Origin: Corynebacterium glyciniphilum AJ 3170
GTDB lineage: Bacteria; Actinomycetota; Actinomycetes; Mycobacteriales; Mycobacteriaceae
Direction of reading: 5' to 3'
NCBI RefSeq assembly: GCF_007673095.1
Contig: NZ_VDYZ01000001.1
Span: 310,001 to 374,000, forward strand
Length of the DNA stretch: 64,000 bases
This document shows, in pieces, positions 27,004 through 35,936 of the stretch. The first letter of the stretch is position 1. Every line of letters starts with the position of its first letter. The notes under the pieces were generated by a model that searched no databases, was not told where the DNA came from, and saw nothing but the letters and a program-made list of their open reading frames with translations. The position numbers were made by a program, and so were the translations under genes.

Positions 27004-27749
27004 GTACTCCGGGATCCCCGGCACGGATCGTCCTGTTCGGCGCCACCAGCGAGATCGGGGAGCAGATCATCACCCGGCTCGCCGCCGGCAATGACCTCGT
27101 CCTGGCCGCCCGACGTCCTGATGCCCTGACAGACCTGGTGACGGCCTGTGAGGAGGCCGGGGCGACGCGGGTGGAGACCGTCTACTTCGACGCGTCCGAC
27201 TGTGCCGGTCAGGCAGGCGTCATCGACACCATCGAGGGGGCCGGCCCGATCGACACCGCAATCGCCGCCTTCGGTGTGCTCGGTGACCAGGATCTCGCGG
27301 AGCAGGACGGTGCGGAGGTGGAGCGCATCCTGCACACCGACTTCACGGCCCAGGCCGTCCTGCTCACCGAACTGTCCGCCCGTATGACGGCCCGCGGTCG
27401 CGGCGACCTGGTCGCCTTCTCGTCGATCGCCGGTGCACGTGTCCGCCGGCCGAACTACGTCTACGGTTCAGCGAAGGCCGGACTCGACGGGTTCTGCCAG
27501 GGCATGCAGGACGCGTTGCGCGGCACCGGGGTACGGCTGACGGTGGTCCGTCCCGGTTTCGTCATCGGACGCATGACGGAGGGGATGGACCCGGCACCTA
27601 TGTCGGTGACGCCGGACGTCGTCGCCGAGGCCACCGTGCAGGCGCTGACCTCACGGCGGTCGGATGTGTGGGTGCCCCGCAAGCTCGCGCTCCTCGCCAG
27701 GATCATGCCCCTGGTCCCGAGAGCCCTGTGGCGGCGGGCACCACGGTAG
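27000..27749 (+). CDS. Short-chain dehydrogenase, DprE2-like
   Basis: A 249-residue NAD(P)-dependent SDR. The nucleotide motif LFGATSEIGEQI, the LAARRPD segment, IAAFGVLGDQ, FSSIAGARVRRPNYVYGSAK (the Ser and YxxxK of the active site), VVRPGFVIGRMTE and the C-terminal WVPRKLALLARIMPLVPR closely follow DprE2, the decaprenylphosphoryl-2-keto-ribose reductase of arabinan precursor synthesis. The usual DprE1 partner is not next to it, so this may be a second copy or an enzyme with a related lipid-sugar substrate. The ATG overlaps the pepQ stop (ATGA). Confidence 0.8.
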   Translation: MSTPGSPARIVLFGATSEIGEQIITRLAAGNDLVLAARRPDALTDLVTACEEAGATRVETVYFDASDCAGQAGVIDTIEGAGPIDTAIAAFGVLGDQDLAEQDGAEVERILHTDFTAQAVLLTELSARMTARGRGDLVAFSSIAGARVRRPNYVYGSAKAGLDGFCQGMQDALRGTGVRLTVVRPGFVIGRMTEGMDPAPMSVTPDVVAEATVQALTSRRSDVWVPRKLALLARIMPLVPRALWRRAPR

Positions 27750-27752
27750 GGT
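27747..27752 (+). promoter_or_regulatory. Possible -10 box of fxsA overlapping a stop codon
   Basis: TAGGGT begins with the TAG stop of the reductase gene and ends seven bases before the fxsA ATG. The intervening GGGGAGC could also act as a ribosome binding site, so the promoter is uncertain. Confidence 0.3.
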
Positions 27753-27759
27753 GGGGAGC

Positions 27760-28242
27760 ATGTCCCGACTGCTGCCCCTGCTGTACATCGTCGCCGAAAT
27801 CCTCGTGTTCTTCCTGCTGGGAAGCTGGATCGGCTTCGGTTGGACGATCCTGCTGGTTCTGGCGACCTTCATCGGCGGCATGATACTCGCCGGGTGGCAG
27901 TTCCGTGAGCTGGTCCGCCGGTCCATGACCGACCGCGCGCACCCGGGGCAGCTCACCGCCGACGCCGCTCTGAGCGCGGTCGGCGCCGTCCTCGTCGCCC
28001 TGCCTGGCCTCGTCACAGCAGTGCTCGGCATCGTCCTGCTCCTGCCGCCGACCCGCTCCCTGGTACGTCGTGGCCTGGGCGGTGCACTGCGTCGCAGGAT
28101 CACCAGCTTCGGCGGTGCATCCTTCACGACGGTCTCCGGTGTGAGCATGCCGCAGACGAAGGACGTCGACGGGTGGGGTGAGGTCATCGACCACCGGGCC
28201 GATGAATTCGACGACCGGGACGACAGGGACGACAGGGCGTGA
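27760..28242 (+). CDS. fxsA: FxsA-family membrane protein
   Basis: A 160-residue inner-membrane protein of the FxsA family: helices at the N-terminus (LLYIVAEILVFFLLGSWIGF and WTILLVLATFIGGMILAG), then SALSAVGAVLVALPGLVTAVLG and the LLPPTRSLVRRGLGG motif typical of the family, with a soluble acidic tail ending in [10 protein letters not shown]. FxsA was named for suppressing phage-T7 exclusion when overproduced in E. coli; its normal role is unknown. The stop overlaps the lnt start by a GTGA, so it is probably co-translated with lnt. Confidence 0.85.
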   Translation: MSRLLPLLYIVAEILVFFLLGSWIGFGWTILLVLATFIGGMILAGWQFRELVRRSMTDRAHPGQLTADAALSAVGAVLVALPGLVTAVLGIVLLLPPTRSLVRRGLGGALRRRITSFGGASFTTVSGVSMPQTKDVDGWGEVIDHRADEFDDRDDRDDRA

Positions 28243-29786
28243 TCCGTTTTCTCCTGCTGACGGCTGCTGCAGCGGCCGCCGGGGTGGCCCAGTTCGCCTC
28301 ATACCAGCCCACCGGCCTGTGGTGGGCGGCCCCGCTGGGCTTCGCGCTCTTCTTCATCGCGGTGGACCGCGCGGTGTCGGGCGCCCCCACGGACGCGACC
28401 GGGCCCCGCAGCATCCGACGGTGGGTGATGTGGCTCAGCTGGGTCCAGGGCCTGGTGTGCTTCCTGTTCCTGTTGCCCTGGGTCGGTGAGTACGTCGGTG
28501 CCATCGCGTGGATCGGGCTGTCCCTCCTCGAATCGCTCTACAGCCTGCTCTTCGGACTGGGCCTGGGGTTGATCTGTGTCATGGCGCGGACGTGGGGCAG
28601 CAGCGGCCGTTCCGCTCTGCTGCTCGTGATGGTGCCTGCCTGGTTCGTGGCCACGGAGTGGCTCCGCGCCTCGTGGCCCTTCGGTGGATTCGGATGGGCC
28701 CGGGTCGCGTGGGGCCAGATCACCGGCCCGCTGGCGGAGTGGTCGACGGTGGCCGGTCCCGCTCTGGTCACCTTCGCGGTGGTACTCACCGGTGTGGCCC
28801 TGGCACTGCTGGTCCGCCGCAGCTACATTACGGCTGCCTCCACCGTGGCGGTGACGGTCGGCGGAGGTCTTGTCCTGGGCGCCGTACCCACGTCGTGGGG
28901 TGGCGAGGTCGATGAGACGCTCAACGTCGTCACGGTGCAGGGCAACGTGCCGCGGCTCGGCCTGGACTTCAACTCCCAACGCAGCGCCGTCCTGAACAAC
29001 CACCTCACGCAGACATTCAAGCTGGCCGAAGAGATCGACAGCGGTGAACGACCGCGCCCGGACCTGGTGATCTGGCCGGAGAACGCCTCGGACATCAACC
29101 CCTTCGTCAATGAGGGTGCCGCCGAGCAGATCAGCGCCGCAGCCCAAGCAGTCGGAGCCCCGTTGCTGGTGGGGACACTCACCCGGGATGAGGAGGGTTC
29201 CCGGAACACGGCCGTGGTGTGGGACCCGGAGACGGGGCCGGGTGACCAGCACGTGAAGAAGTTCCTCCAGCCCTTCGGCGAGTACATGCCCTACCGTGAT
29301 CTACTGCGCCACGTCAGCCCGTATGTGGACATGGCCGGGAACTTCAAGGCCGGCGACGGGGACGGTGTGGTCGACATGGACGGCGTTCCCGTCGGCGTGG
29401 CGACCTGTTACGAGGTGAGTTTCGACGGTGCCTTCCGCGACGCCGTGAATGCAGGCGCCACGTTGTTCGCGAGCCCGACGAACAACGCGACGTTCGGTTT
29501 CACCGACATGACGTTCCAGCAGTTGGCGATCAGCCGGATGCGTGCGATCGAATACGACCGGTCCGTCGTCGTCGCGGCCACCTCAGGGGTCTCGGCGATC
29601 GTGTCGCCGGACGGAGCTGTGACGGACCGGACAGAGATCTTCCGCGCGGGTCTTTTGCAGGAGGACGTTCCGGTGCGCGATACTGAGACGTTGTCAGCAC
29701 GCATCGGCCCCGTCGGCGAGTGGATCCTCGCCGCCGTCGGCGCCGTATTCGTGCTCTATGCAGGTTTCCGGCAGAAGAAGAGGTAG
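28239..29786 (+). CDS. lnt: Apolipoprotein N-acyltransferase
   Basis: Lnt adds the third acyl chain to the N-terminal cysteine of lipoproteins at the membrane. The 515-residue protein has about seven N-terminal membrane helices, ending near residue 215, then a nitrilase-like domain with the catalytic triad Glu281 ([10 protein letters not shown]), Lys340 ([15 protein letters not shown]) and Cys390 ([10 protein letters not shown]), and a last C-terminal helix. The GTG start is coupled to fxsA. Lnt and ppm1 are adjacent but separate here, whereas M. tuberculosis fuses them. Lipoprotein substrates in this window include the PBP at 45922 and the META protein at 48224. Confidence 0.93.
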   Translation: MIRFLLLTAAAAAAGVAQFASYQPTGLWWAAPLGFALFFIAVDRAVSGAPTDATGPRSIRRWVMWLSWVQGLVCFLFLLPWVGEYVGAIAWIGLSLLESLYSLLFGLGLGLICVMARTWGSSGRSALLLVMVPAWFVATEWLRASWPFGGFGWARVAWGQITGPLAEWSTVAGPALVTFAVVLTGVALALLVRRSYITAASTVAVTVGGGLVLGAVPTSWGGEVDETLNVVTVQGNVPRLGLDFNSQRSAVLNNHLTQTFKLAEEIDSGERPRPDLVIWPENASDINPFVNEGAAEQISAAAQAVGAPLLVGTLTRDEEGSRNTAVVWDPETGPGDQHVKKFLQPFGEYMPYRDLLRHVSPYVDMAGNFKAGDGDGVVDMDGVPVGVATCYEVSFDGAFRDAVNAGATLFASPTNNATFGFTDMTFQQLAISRMRAIEYDRSVVVAATSGVSAIVSPDGAVTDRTEIFRAGLLQEDVPVRDTETLSARIGPVGEWILAAVGAVFVLYAGFRQKKR

Positions 29787-29793
29787 GCAGAGG

Positions 29794-30606
29794 TTGGCTA
29801 CGGGACATTCGACACACCCCAGTGACCGCACCCTGGTCATCATCCCGACCTACGAGGAGTTGGAGAATCTCCCGCTCATCGTGGGTCGCCTCCGCGCGGC
29901 TGAGCCCGACCGCGTGGACATCCTCATCGTCGACGACAACAGCCCGGACGGCACCGGGGAACTCGCCGATCAACTGGCTGCCGCTGACGGGCACATCAAT
30001 GTGCTGCACCGTGAGGGCAAGGGCGGTCTGTGCGGCGCCTATGTCGCGGGGTTCCGGTGGGGGCTCGAGCGCGACTACCAGGTGCTGTGTGAGATGGACG
30101 CGGACGGTTCCCATGCTCCCGAGCAGCTCGACCGGCTCCTGGCCCAGGTCGACGCCGGCTCGGACCTGGTCATCGGCTCGCGCTATGTGCCCGGCGGCAA
30201 GGTCGTCAACTGGCCGTGGAACCGGTGGTTCCTGTCGAAGGCGGGGAACATCTACATCTCCATCGCCTTGGGCGGTGGCCTTTCCGACATGACCGCCGGC
30301 TACCGTGCGTACCGTCGGTCCCTGGTGGAGTCCCTGGACCTCGACGAGCTCTCGAACGCGGGGTACATCTTCCAGGTGGACCTCGCATTCCGCGCGGTCG
30401 AGGGCGGGTTCGCCGTGGACGAGGTGCCGATCACCTTCACCGAGCGTGAGATCGGCGAGTCCAAGTTGGCCGGTAGTTTCATCAAGGACAGCCTGATGGT
30501 GGTGACGACATGGGGGATCCGCCACCGTGCCGCCCAGGTCAGCACTCTTGCCGGGGCGTTCTGGCGGTTGGGCAGGGATTCGGTCAGGCAGAAGATCAGT
30601 CGCTAG
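29794..30606 (+). CDS. ppm1: Polyprenol monophosphomannose synthase
   Basis: A GT2 glycosyltransferase that moves mannose from GDP-mannose to polyprenyl phosphate, giving the donor for lipomannan, lipoarabinomannan and protein mannosylation. The 270 residues include [27 protein letters not shown], the metal-binding [22 protein letters not shown] and [11 protein letters not shown]. The TTG at 29794 is preferred: it has an AGGCAGAGG ribosome binding region and avoids overlap with lnt. An ATG at 29758 inside lnt would add 12 non-conserved residues. The stop shares the palindrome CTAG with the convergent HNH gene. Confidence 0.92.
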   Translation: MATGHSTHPSDRTLVIIPTYEELENLPLIVGRLRAAEPDRVDILIVDDNSPDGTGELADQLAAADGHINVLHREGKGGLCGAYVAGFRWGLERDYQVLCEMDADGSHAPEQLDRLLAQVDAGSDLVIGSRYVPGGKVVNWPWNRWFLSKAGNIYISIALGGGLSDMTAGYRAYRRSLVESLDLDELSNAGYIFQVDLAFRAVEGGFAVDEVPITFTEREIGESKLAGSFIKDSLMVVTTWGIRHRAAQVSTLAGAFWRLGRDSVRQKISR

Positions 30607-32069
30607 AACGGCACCTCTTCCGTGCTCGCTCTGCGCGCTGCGGCAAGTACCGCTTGCTGGGTTGCACGTACTGCCTTCCGTCGCTCATTGTGCTCTCGTA
30701 CTGTCCGGTAGCGCCTGGTCGCACGGCTGGCAAAGCTGGTTCTCGCGAATCCGGCGAGGGGCCCCGTCGGTTCAGTGACATAGGTGTGCCCGTCGTCGAC
30801 GCTCGACCACATCACCGCGCCGTCGCTGGCCTTGGTGGCATCGACCCAGCCGAGTGTCTTGAGGAGATGGTGCGAACGGCACAGGGGGTGGAGGTTCCCG
30901 GTGTCGGTCGGCCCACCGGAGTCCGGATCGCCGTGGTAGTAACGGCGCACATGGTCGATGTCGCACTTCGCCGCCGGGACCTCGCACCCGGGGAAGGTAC
31001 AGCTGGTGTACACGCCTTCCAGGAACTCCACCATCCTCCTGGTGGGTGTATAGGCGTCCGTGGCTTCGTGGCCAGGAATCCGGAGGTGGGTGACGCGCTC
31101 CATGAATGCGTCGGTCGCTACCGCGTCGAGCCAGTGCCCACCTGATGTCGCAGCGACCTCGCTGTTGATCTCGCGGTAGATGTTCAGGGTCACGCTGACA
31201 TCTGCGGTACCCCTGACCAGGTGAAGCAGACCGTCCGCACGTGAACAGGACATGTCACGGCAGACCGTATCAAGAACGGCAACCACCTCCTCAGCTTCTG
31301 CGGGCGGGAGTGTTGCGGTGATGACGGTGGCGCAGGGATCATAGGTGTCGACGCTGACGCGTCGCGTGGGTGTACCACAGTCGCGAGGATCAATACCGGC
31401 GGGTGGCTCGACGGTGTCTGCGGTCACGGCCGACTCCGCCGCCCCGATCACCTCCGCACAACTGACGGGTGGTGGTTCAGGATCCGTGTGGTCGACGGGA
31501 CGCGCAAGTTCATCGATCCTGTGCACTGCCTTGAGGATCTTCTTCACCATGGCACGCGGCCCGGGCATCACCTGCTTGTCCCGTCGGGGAGTGAGAACGG
31601 CGATCAGGGCTTTCTCCGCTGTGTCAGTGTCGTCAGGCCGGATGCCGTCCGCGCTACGGGCGAGTAACCGGAGATGGTCGAAGCTCAGCATCCCCCGGAG
31701 CAGGTGGGCTTTGAGCCGGGGCATGCGGGCACACAGCAGCCCGATATCCGTGTAGGTTTCAGCCCTGCACCGCGTCAGCGACAGCCTGGCCTGAAGGCGC
31801 GCATGATGAGCCACAACATCGGCAGTGTCGTGAGGAACGCACTGGACAGCGATCTCGATCATTGCGCGGTTCATCTTTCTGACTGCGACAGCAGCAGTGT
31901 CCGTCGATGTCTCGATCGACCACCGTCGGAACGTAAACGAGGGTTCATACAGTTCACCCCAGTCGATGAGAATTCCGGAAACGAACACGAGATCAGGGTA
32001 CCCCGGCCCGTCCTGTGGAGGATCGTGCTCGGGAGGTGGGGGAGCAGGCTGTGACGATGTGTCATCCAT
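30603..32069 (-). CDS. DUF222/HNH endonuclease domain protein (13E12 repeat family)
   Basis: A 488-residue protein of the actinobacterial 13E12 family: a long helical DUF222 region followed by an HNH nuclease motif, [20 protein letters not shown] then [14 protein letters not shown] (about residues 375-430). These genes are numerous and variably placed in actinobacteria, often linked to mobile DNA, with no proven function. The start is taken as ATG 32069; an upstream ATG at 32111 adds 14 residues. It separates ppm1 from rbpA, which are close neighbours in mycobacteria, so it probably inserted here. Its stop overlaps that of ppm1. Confidence 0.85.
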   Translation of the reverse strand: MDDTSSQPAPPPPEHDPPQDGPGYPDLVFVSGILIDWGELYEPSFTFRRWSIETSTDTAAVAVRKMNRAMIEIAVQCVPHDTADVVAHHARLQARLSLTRCRAETYTDIGLLCARMPRLKAHLLRGMLSFDHLRLLARSADGIRPDDTDTAEKALIAVLTPRRDKQVMPGPRAMVKKILKAVHRIDELARPVDHTDPEPPPVSCAEVIGAAESAVTADTVEPPAGIDPRDCGTPTRRVSVDTYDPCATVITATLPPAEAEEVVAVLDTVCRDMSCSRADGLLHLVRGTADVSVTLNIYREINSEVAATSGGHWLDAVATDAFMERVTHLRIPGHEATDAYTPTRRMVEFLEGVYTSCTFPGCEVPAAKCDIDHVRRYYHGDPDSGGPTDTGNLHPLCRSHHLLKTLGWVDATKASDGAVMWSSVDDGHTYVTEPTGPLAGFARTSFASRATRRYRTVREHNERRKAVRATQQAVLAAARRASTEEVPF

Positions 32070-32156
32070 GTCGAACACACTACCGAACCATGCGGACACA
32101 GAATTACACAATCGAAGGAAGATCGAACATATGATCGAAATGAAAGAAAGGAAAGC

Positions 32157-32187
32157 AAAAGCCCTCCGGTGGTACCGGAGGGCTTCT
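32157..32187 (-). terminator. Rho-independent terminator of rbpA
   Basis: A perfect 10-base-pair hairpin with a 3-base loop at 32161-32183 (GCCCTCCGGT / ACCGGAGGGC). On the minus strand it is followed directly by TTTT, so it terminates rbpA transcription before the HNH gene. Confidence 0.85.
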
Positions 32188-32208
32188 ATCAGGCCGTCAT
32201 CGAAAGAC

Positions 32209-32580
32209 TCAGGAGTTCGCGGCCTGCTCTTTCATGAGCTTCATCGCCGTACGACGGCGCTTGCGCAACAGTTCGATGCGCTCCTCAAGCAGGACATCGA
32301 GCTCTTCGAGCGACCGGCGCTCACGGAGCATGTCCCAGTGGGTGCGGGCCGGCTTCTGCGGCTTCGCGTCCTGACCGACACCCTCGATGAGCTGGCCGAG
32401 CTGACCGTTCTTGCACATCCACTCGCTGGGGATCTCCGCGTCGTTGGCGAAAGCGACCTCGAAGATCTCACCGGACTCGGTCTGGTATTTGGTCATCTGG
32501 CGGGGGGCCAGGTCGTGGTCGCGGTCGGTCTCGTAGGACACCGCTCCCATTCGGCTGCCACGCAGTACACGATCTGCCAT
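32209..32580 (-). CDS. rbpA: RNA polymerase-binding protein RbpA
   Basis: An essential or stress-related actinobacterial activator that binds RNA polymerase and group-1/2 sigma factors and stabilises the open complex. The 123-residue protein starts ADRVLRGSRMGAVSYETDRD, has the core YQTESGEIFEVAFANDAEIP, and ends in the sigma-interacting helix (WDMLRERRSLEELDVLLEER). The start at 32580 gives the conserved N-terminus; a longer in-frame start does not. A SigH/SigR-type promoter lies upstream, in line with rbpA control by that stress sigma factor in Streptomyces. It is followed by a strong terminator. Confidence 0.96.
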   Translation of the reverse strand: MADRVLRGSRMGAVSYETDRDHDLAPRQMTKYQTESGEIFEVAFANDAEIPSEWMCKNGQLGQLIEGVGQDAKPQKPARTHWDMLRERRSLEELDVLLEERIELLRKRRRTAMKLMKEQAANS

Positions 32581-32632
32581 CGGTGCATCACCCTTCTCAT
32601 CATGCGGACGTGGTGGATCATTCCTCCGGTAC

Positions 32633-32658
32633 AACGGACGAGACGCCCGGATAATTCC
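32633..32658 (-). promoter_or_regulatory. SigH/SigR-type promoter of rbpA
   Basis: On the minus strand GGAAT (32658-32654) is followed after 18 bases by GTT (32635-32633), matching the ECF sigma-H/sigma-R consensus GGAAT-N18/19-GTT. Transcription would begin about ten bases further on, leaving a leader of about 45 bases before the rbpA ATG. Confidence 0.65.
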
Positions 32659-32706
32659 CGGGCGACACCACAAAGCTCAACCACAACACTCTACCGCAGA
32701 AGTGCA

Positions 32707-33078
32707 ATGATGGACGACATGACCGACCACGCCACCGATGCACAGCGGACGACACCTCACCGGTGCGCATGGTGCAACCGCGAGATCGCCCAGGAAGGGC
32801 CCGGACGACGGCGCCGCTACTGCAGCCAGTCCTGCCGTCAGCGCGCCTACGAACAACGTCAGTCCCTCAAGGACACGACGATTCCCGCGGACTCTGTCAT
32901 CCTCTCGAAAGCAGCTGCAGAAGAACTCACTGACCGTCTTTTCGAGGTCCGTTGTGCAGCAGAAGACATCCGTGAAGCCGTCGCCGACGGCGAACCGTCC
33001 GACAGCGTCCTGGAACTCTGTCAGGAACTGGTCACCCTCGCCAGGGACGCAGAGGGGGTCCGGGGGAGAAGCGAATAG
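32707..33078 (+). CDS. Small zinc-finger-like hypothetical protein
   Basis: A 123-residue protein with a probable treble-clef zinc site, Cys20-x2-Cys23 and Cys39-x3-Cys43 (CAWCNREI ... RRYCSQSCRQRAYEQR), followed by a helical region rich in charged residues (SKAAAEELTDRLFEVRCAAE). The spacing resembles FCS or SWIM-type small zinc modules found near the N-terminus of actinobacterial DNA- or RNA-associated proteins. In-frame ATG codons at 32707, 32710 and 32719 are all possible starts. It is divergent from rbpA, with the SigH-type promoter between them. The function is unknown. Confidence 0.7.
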   Translation: MMDDMTDHATDAQRTTPHRCAWCNREIAQEGPGRRRRYCSQSCRQRAYEQRQSLKDTTIPADSVILSKAAAEELTDRLFEVRCAAEDIREAVADGEPSDSVLELCQELVTLARDAEGVRGRSE

Positions 33079-33098
33079 GGTTCACGGGCAGCGGCGGC

Positions 33099-33104
33099 TA
33101 GCAT
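33099..33104 (+). promoter_or_regulatory. -10 box of the YceI gene, leaderless
   Basis: TAGCAT ends eight bases before the ATG at 33113. Confidence 0.45.
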
Positions 33105-33112
33105 GGACAGAC

Positions 33113-33799
33113 ATGCGGAAAGGTATCGTCACGCTGGTCGTTGTCACCGTCGTCGCACTGGCCATCGCCATTGTCGGCCCGCCGGTGTACAGACTTCTCA
33201 CCAGTGAGGGACTGCAGACCGCATCCATCGCCGACGGAAGCGGCGAGCCGGCCACGGTGGGCGTGGACGGCCACTGGGACGTCGTCAGCGGAGCGGGGGA
33301 GAACTCCAGCGAAGCCGGATACACCTTCGATGAGGTCCTTCCGGGCCAGGAGAAGTCCACCTCCGGCAGGACGTCGTCCGTGAGCGGTTCGCTCGTGGTG
33401 ACCGACGGCATCCTGGAGGAGGGCAGGGTGACTGTCGACGTCGACAGCATCGAGTCCGACATAGAGAAGCGCGACATCCACGTCCGCGACAACATCCTGC
33501 ACACCGACCAGTACCCTGAAGCGACGTTCACCATCTCCGACCCTGTGGATCTGTCGTCTCTCCCTGAGGACGGTAGTGTTGACACGGTAACCGTCGACGG
33601 CGAGCTCACCATGCACGGCAAGACCAATGACGTCACCGCTGAACTGACAGTGCTCAGGACAGGGGAGAATGTGATCGTGGAAGGCCAGGTGCCGGTGGAA
33701 CGGGAAGCCTTCGGGATTGTCTCGCCGGAGTTCGTCGCGTCACAGATCGCCGAAGAAGGCACCGTGGACCTGCTGCTGGTCTTCGGGCTCCAGAGCTGA
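33113..33799 (+). CDS. YceI-family protein, membrane-anchored
   Basis: A 228-residue protein with an N-terminal membrane helix (IVTLVVVTVVALAIAIVGPP) and a YceI-type lipocalin-like beta barrel from about residue 50: GHWDVVSG, SSVSGSLVVTDG, DIEKRDIHVRDNILHTDQYP, ATFTIS, VTVDGELTMHGKTNDVTAEL and VSPEFVASQ. YceI proteins bind polyprenoid lipids in a hydrophobic pocket. The anchored form would sit outside the membrane, perhaps handling isoprenoids of the corynebacterial envelope. It is followed 18 bases later by a small membrane protein, probably in the same transcript. Confidence 0.85.
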   Translation: MRKGIVTLVVVTVVALAIAIVGPPVYRLLTSEGLQTASIADGSGEPATVGVDGHWDVVSGAGENSSEAGYTFDEVLPGQEKSTSGRTSSVSGSLVVTDGILEEGRVTVDVDSIESDIEKRDIHVRDNILHTDQYPEATFTISDPVDLSSLPEDGSVDTVTVDGELTMHGKTNDVTAELTVLRTGENVIVEGQVPVEREAFGIVSPEFVASQIAEEGTVDLLLVFGLQS

Positions 33800-33817
33800 C
33801 CCTGAGAGGACATCACC

Positions 33818-34003
33818 ATGGACAGAGACGTCATGGTCTTCACCCGGTGGATCCGGCTCGTCGCCCTTGTCGTGGCCACGGGGTTCATGGTGTTTACCGG
33901 CGGAACACTCGGATATATCTTCGCCGCCGTCTGTGCGGCGTTCCTCGGACTCACCATATGGCAGTTACTCAAGCTGTACAGGGATGACAGGTACCGTACG
34001 TAA
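33818..34003 (+). CDS. Small two-helix membrane protein
   Basis: A 61-residue protein that is almost entirely two membrane helices (VALVVATGFMVFTGGTL and IFAAVCAAFLGLTIWQLL) with a basic C-terminal end (KLYRDDRYRT). It lies between the YceI gene and mgtE, each gap under 30 bases, with GAGAGGA upstream as a ribosome binding site. No family was recognised. It could assist either neighbour, but that is only positional inference. Confidence 0.65.
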   Translation: MDRDVMVFTRWIRLVALVVATGFMVFTGGTLGYIFAAVCAAFLGLTIWQLLKLYRDDRYRT

Positions 34004-34029
34004 CAGGAGACAAGCCTTCAGGAGGCCCC

Positions 34030-35364
34030 ATGGGACAGGACATCACGAGCCTTCTGGAGCGGCAGGATGTGGCTGCACTACAGGTTGAGCTCAGCGGAAT
34101 GACGACCGTCGCCATCGCCGACGAGATGTCTCGGCGAAGCACCGACGAGCAGGCGGTCATTTTCCGACTCCTCGACAAAGACCGGGCGATCCAGGTGTTC
34201 GAGTACCTGGACGTCGTCCACCAGGCCGACCTCATGACCGGACTGAGAGAGGCACGCTTCGCAGACCTTCTTCTCACTCTGCCGGATGACGACCGCGCCC
34301 AACTGCTCGGCGAGATGCCCGCCGCTGTCGCTGCCCGCATGATGACCGGGCTTCCTGCGGACCGCCGCAAGATCACAGCAGAACTGCTGGGATACCCGGA
34401 TGAGTCAGCGGGCCGCGTCATGACGCCGGTACCGACGGTGATTGACGTCGGTAACAGCAGGGAACAGGCTCTGAAGAAGCTCCGGGGCCGTGAGTTGAGG
34501 AACCGGGATATCGCGGTTCTCGCTGTCACGGATTCCACGCGGCAGCTTGTCGGCGTCGTGAACCTCGCATCGTTGGTCACTGCCGCCGACGGCACTCCGG
34601 TATCCGAGCTGATGAACGTCGAGACCCATGCTGTCAACGCCACCGAGGACCAGGAGGTCGCCGCACGCCTCGTCCAGGAAGCCGACCTGCTCGCACTGCC
34701 GGTCGTCGATGATGAAGGGCGTTTCCTCGGCATGATCACCGTCGATGACGCCATGGAGATCCTCGAGCTGGAGGTGACCGAGGACGTCTATCGCTCCGGT
34801 GGCTCCGAGCCACTGAAGCAGCCGTACCTGACGGCTACGGTCTTCCACCTGGCCCGCAAACGCGGCGTCTGGCTCCTGGTGCTGATTCTGACGGCTGTGC
34901 TGACAGTCAACGTCATGTCTTTCTTCGAGGACACATTGTCGAAAGTGGTTGTGCTGGCGACCTTCGTGCCGATGATCACCGGCACGGGCGGTAACGCAGG
35001 TTCACAGGCCGCGTCGTCCGTGGTTCGTGCGCTCGCCGTTGACGAGGTCCGGCCACGAGACATCTGGCGGGTCATCTGGCGAGAGGTCCGCGTCGGATTC
35101 ATGCTGGGAGTCTTCCTCGGTGCATTGATCTTCCCGTTCATCACGCTGTTCTACGAATGGCGCATCGGTGCGGTGATGGCACTGACGATTGTGGGCATCT
35201 GCACCTGGGCATGCATCGTCGGCGGAGTGCTCCCGCTCGTCGCCCGAAAAATCGGCGTCGATCCGGCGGTGTTCTCGACTCCGGTGGTTTCAACGCTGGT
35301 GGATGCGACCGGTCTGGTCATCTACTTCAGCATCGCCCAGATTATCCTGTCGAGCATGCTCTGA
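34030..35364 (+). CDS. mgtE: MgtE-type magnesium transporter
   Basis: A Mg2+ channel/transporter of 444 residues. The N-terminal superhelical domain (DLMTGLREARFADLLLTLPD, LTG-like repeats) is followed by the tandem CBS domains (SAGRVMTPVPTVIDV to FLGMITVDDAMEILE) that sense cytosolic Mg2+, and five membrane helices with the pore-lining segment MITGTGGNAGSQAASSVVRAL. An AGGAGG ribosome binding site lies five bases before the ATG. No Mg2+ riboswitch is visible in the short upstream gap. A palindrome 26 bases after the stop may end the transcript. Confidence 0.93.
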   Translation: MGQDITSLLERQDVAALQVELSGMTTVAIADEMSRRSTDEQAVIFRLLDKDRAIQVFEYLDVVHQADLMTGLREARFADLLLTLPDDDRAQLLGEMPAAVAARMMTGLPADRRKITAELLGYPDESAGRVMTPVPTVIDVGNSREQALKKLRGRELRNRDIAVLAVTDSTRQLVGVVNLASLVTAADGTPVSELMNVETHAVNATEDQEVAARLVQEADLLALPVVDDEGRFLGMITVDDAMEILELEVTEDVYRSGGSEPLKQPYLTATVFHLARKRGVWLLVLILTAVLTVNVMSFFEDTLSKVVVLATFVPMITGTGGNAGSQAASSVVRALAVDEVRPRDIWRVIWREVRVGFMLGVFLGALIFPFITLFYEWRIGAVMALTIVGICTWACIVGGVLPLVARKIGVDPAVFSTPVVSTLVDATGLVIYFSIAQIILSSML

Positions 35365-35936
35365 GCGCGACTGGCACAAGGGGAAGGTCGCCATCATTAC
35401 GTCACTGTGACGTAATGATGGTTGCCGTCCGTAGGTGCGCGACACGGGGAACAGTATCTCCGTACGGCACCATCCGCCAAGCGGACCGACACACCAAACC
35501 CCGGACGGCCGCCGGCCCATAATGTCACGGCGTCACGACAGTTGGTCGCAAGCCCAACGACATCCAGGGGCCAGGCGCAGCCACGCTGACACAGCCATCC
35601 GGACAACCGGGAGTCATGAACCGAAGTCCAGGGCACACAGCGGAACGTCGACGCGTCAACGTTCGAGGGTGACCGACGGTGCGCGCCGCATTCCCGCTCC
35701 GTCGACCTCAGCTCCTCTTTCGCCGATAATATACATTATGACACTTCGGAGATTCGCAACCCCGCGCGAGCGACGTCGGGTGATCTTTCTCAGCCATCAT
35801 GAGACATTGCGGAATCCCCTTCCCCTCGCAGTCGCCCTGAGATAGCGTCACTAGCAGACGACACATTCAGGAGGCAGGCACATGCCCTTACGACCACAGC
35901 CAGCCCACAGAACTAACAGGATGAGGGATCATTACC
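35365..35936. other. Gene-poor stretch between mgtE and the orphan lipoprotein
   Basis: 572 bases without a convincing gene. It holds the 31-base palindrome at 35391-35421 and an AT-rich spot at 35721-35740 (GATAATATACATTATG) with a short ATAAT/ATTAT dyad. Reading frames here, such as 35435-35845, have no family similarity, no plausible ribosome binding site and Arg/Ser/His-rich composition typical of spurious frames. A GATGAGGGA ribosome binding site for the lipoprotein ends the stretch. Confidence 0.6.
35391..35421. repeat. 31-base perfect palindrome downstream of mgtE
   Basis: Arms CCATCATTACGTCA and TGACGTAATGATGG, 14 bases each, around the 3-base centre CTG. Neither strand has a T-run after it, so it is not a standard terminator. 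It could be a terminator without a U tract, a protein binding site with a TGACGTAA core, or the end of a lost mobile element. Confidence 0.8.

Noticed and set aside
34004-34029. Mg2+ riboswitch before mgtE
   Set aside because: The gap is 26 bases, holds only a ribosome binding site, and cannot fold into an M-box or ykoK-type element.
35435-35845. Plus-strand frame of 136 codons after mgtE
   Set aside because: Arg/Ser/His-rich, no similarity, no ribosome binding site, and it crosses the AT-rich spot. Treated as non-coding.
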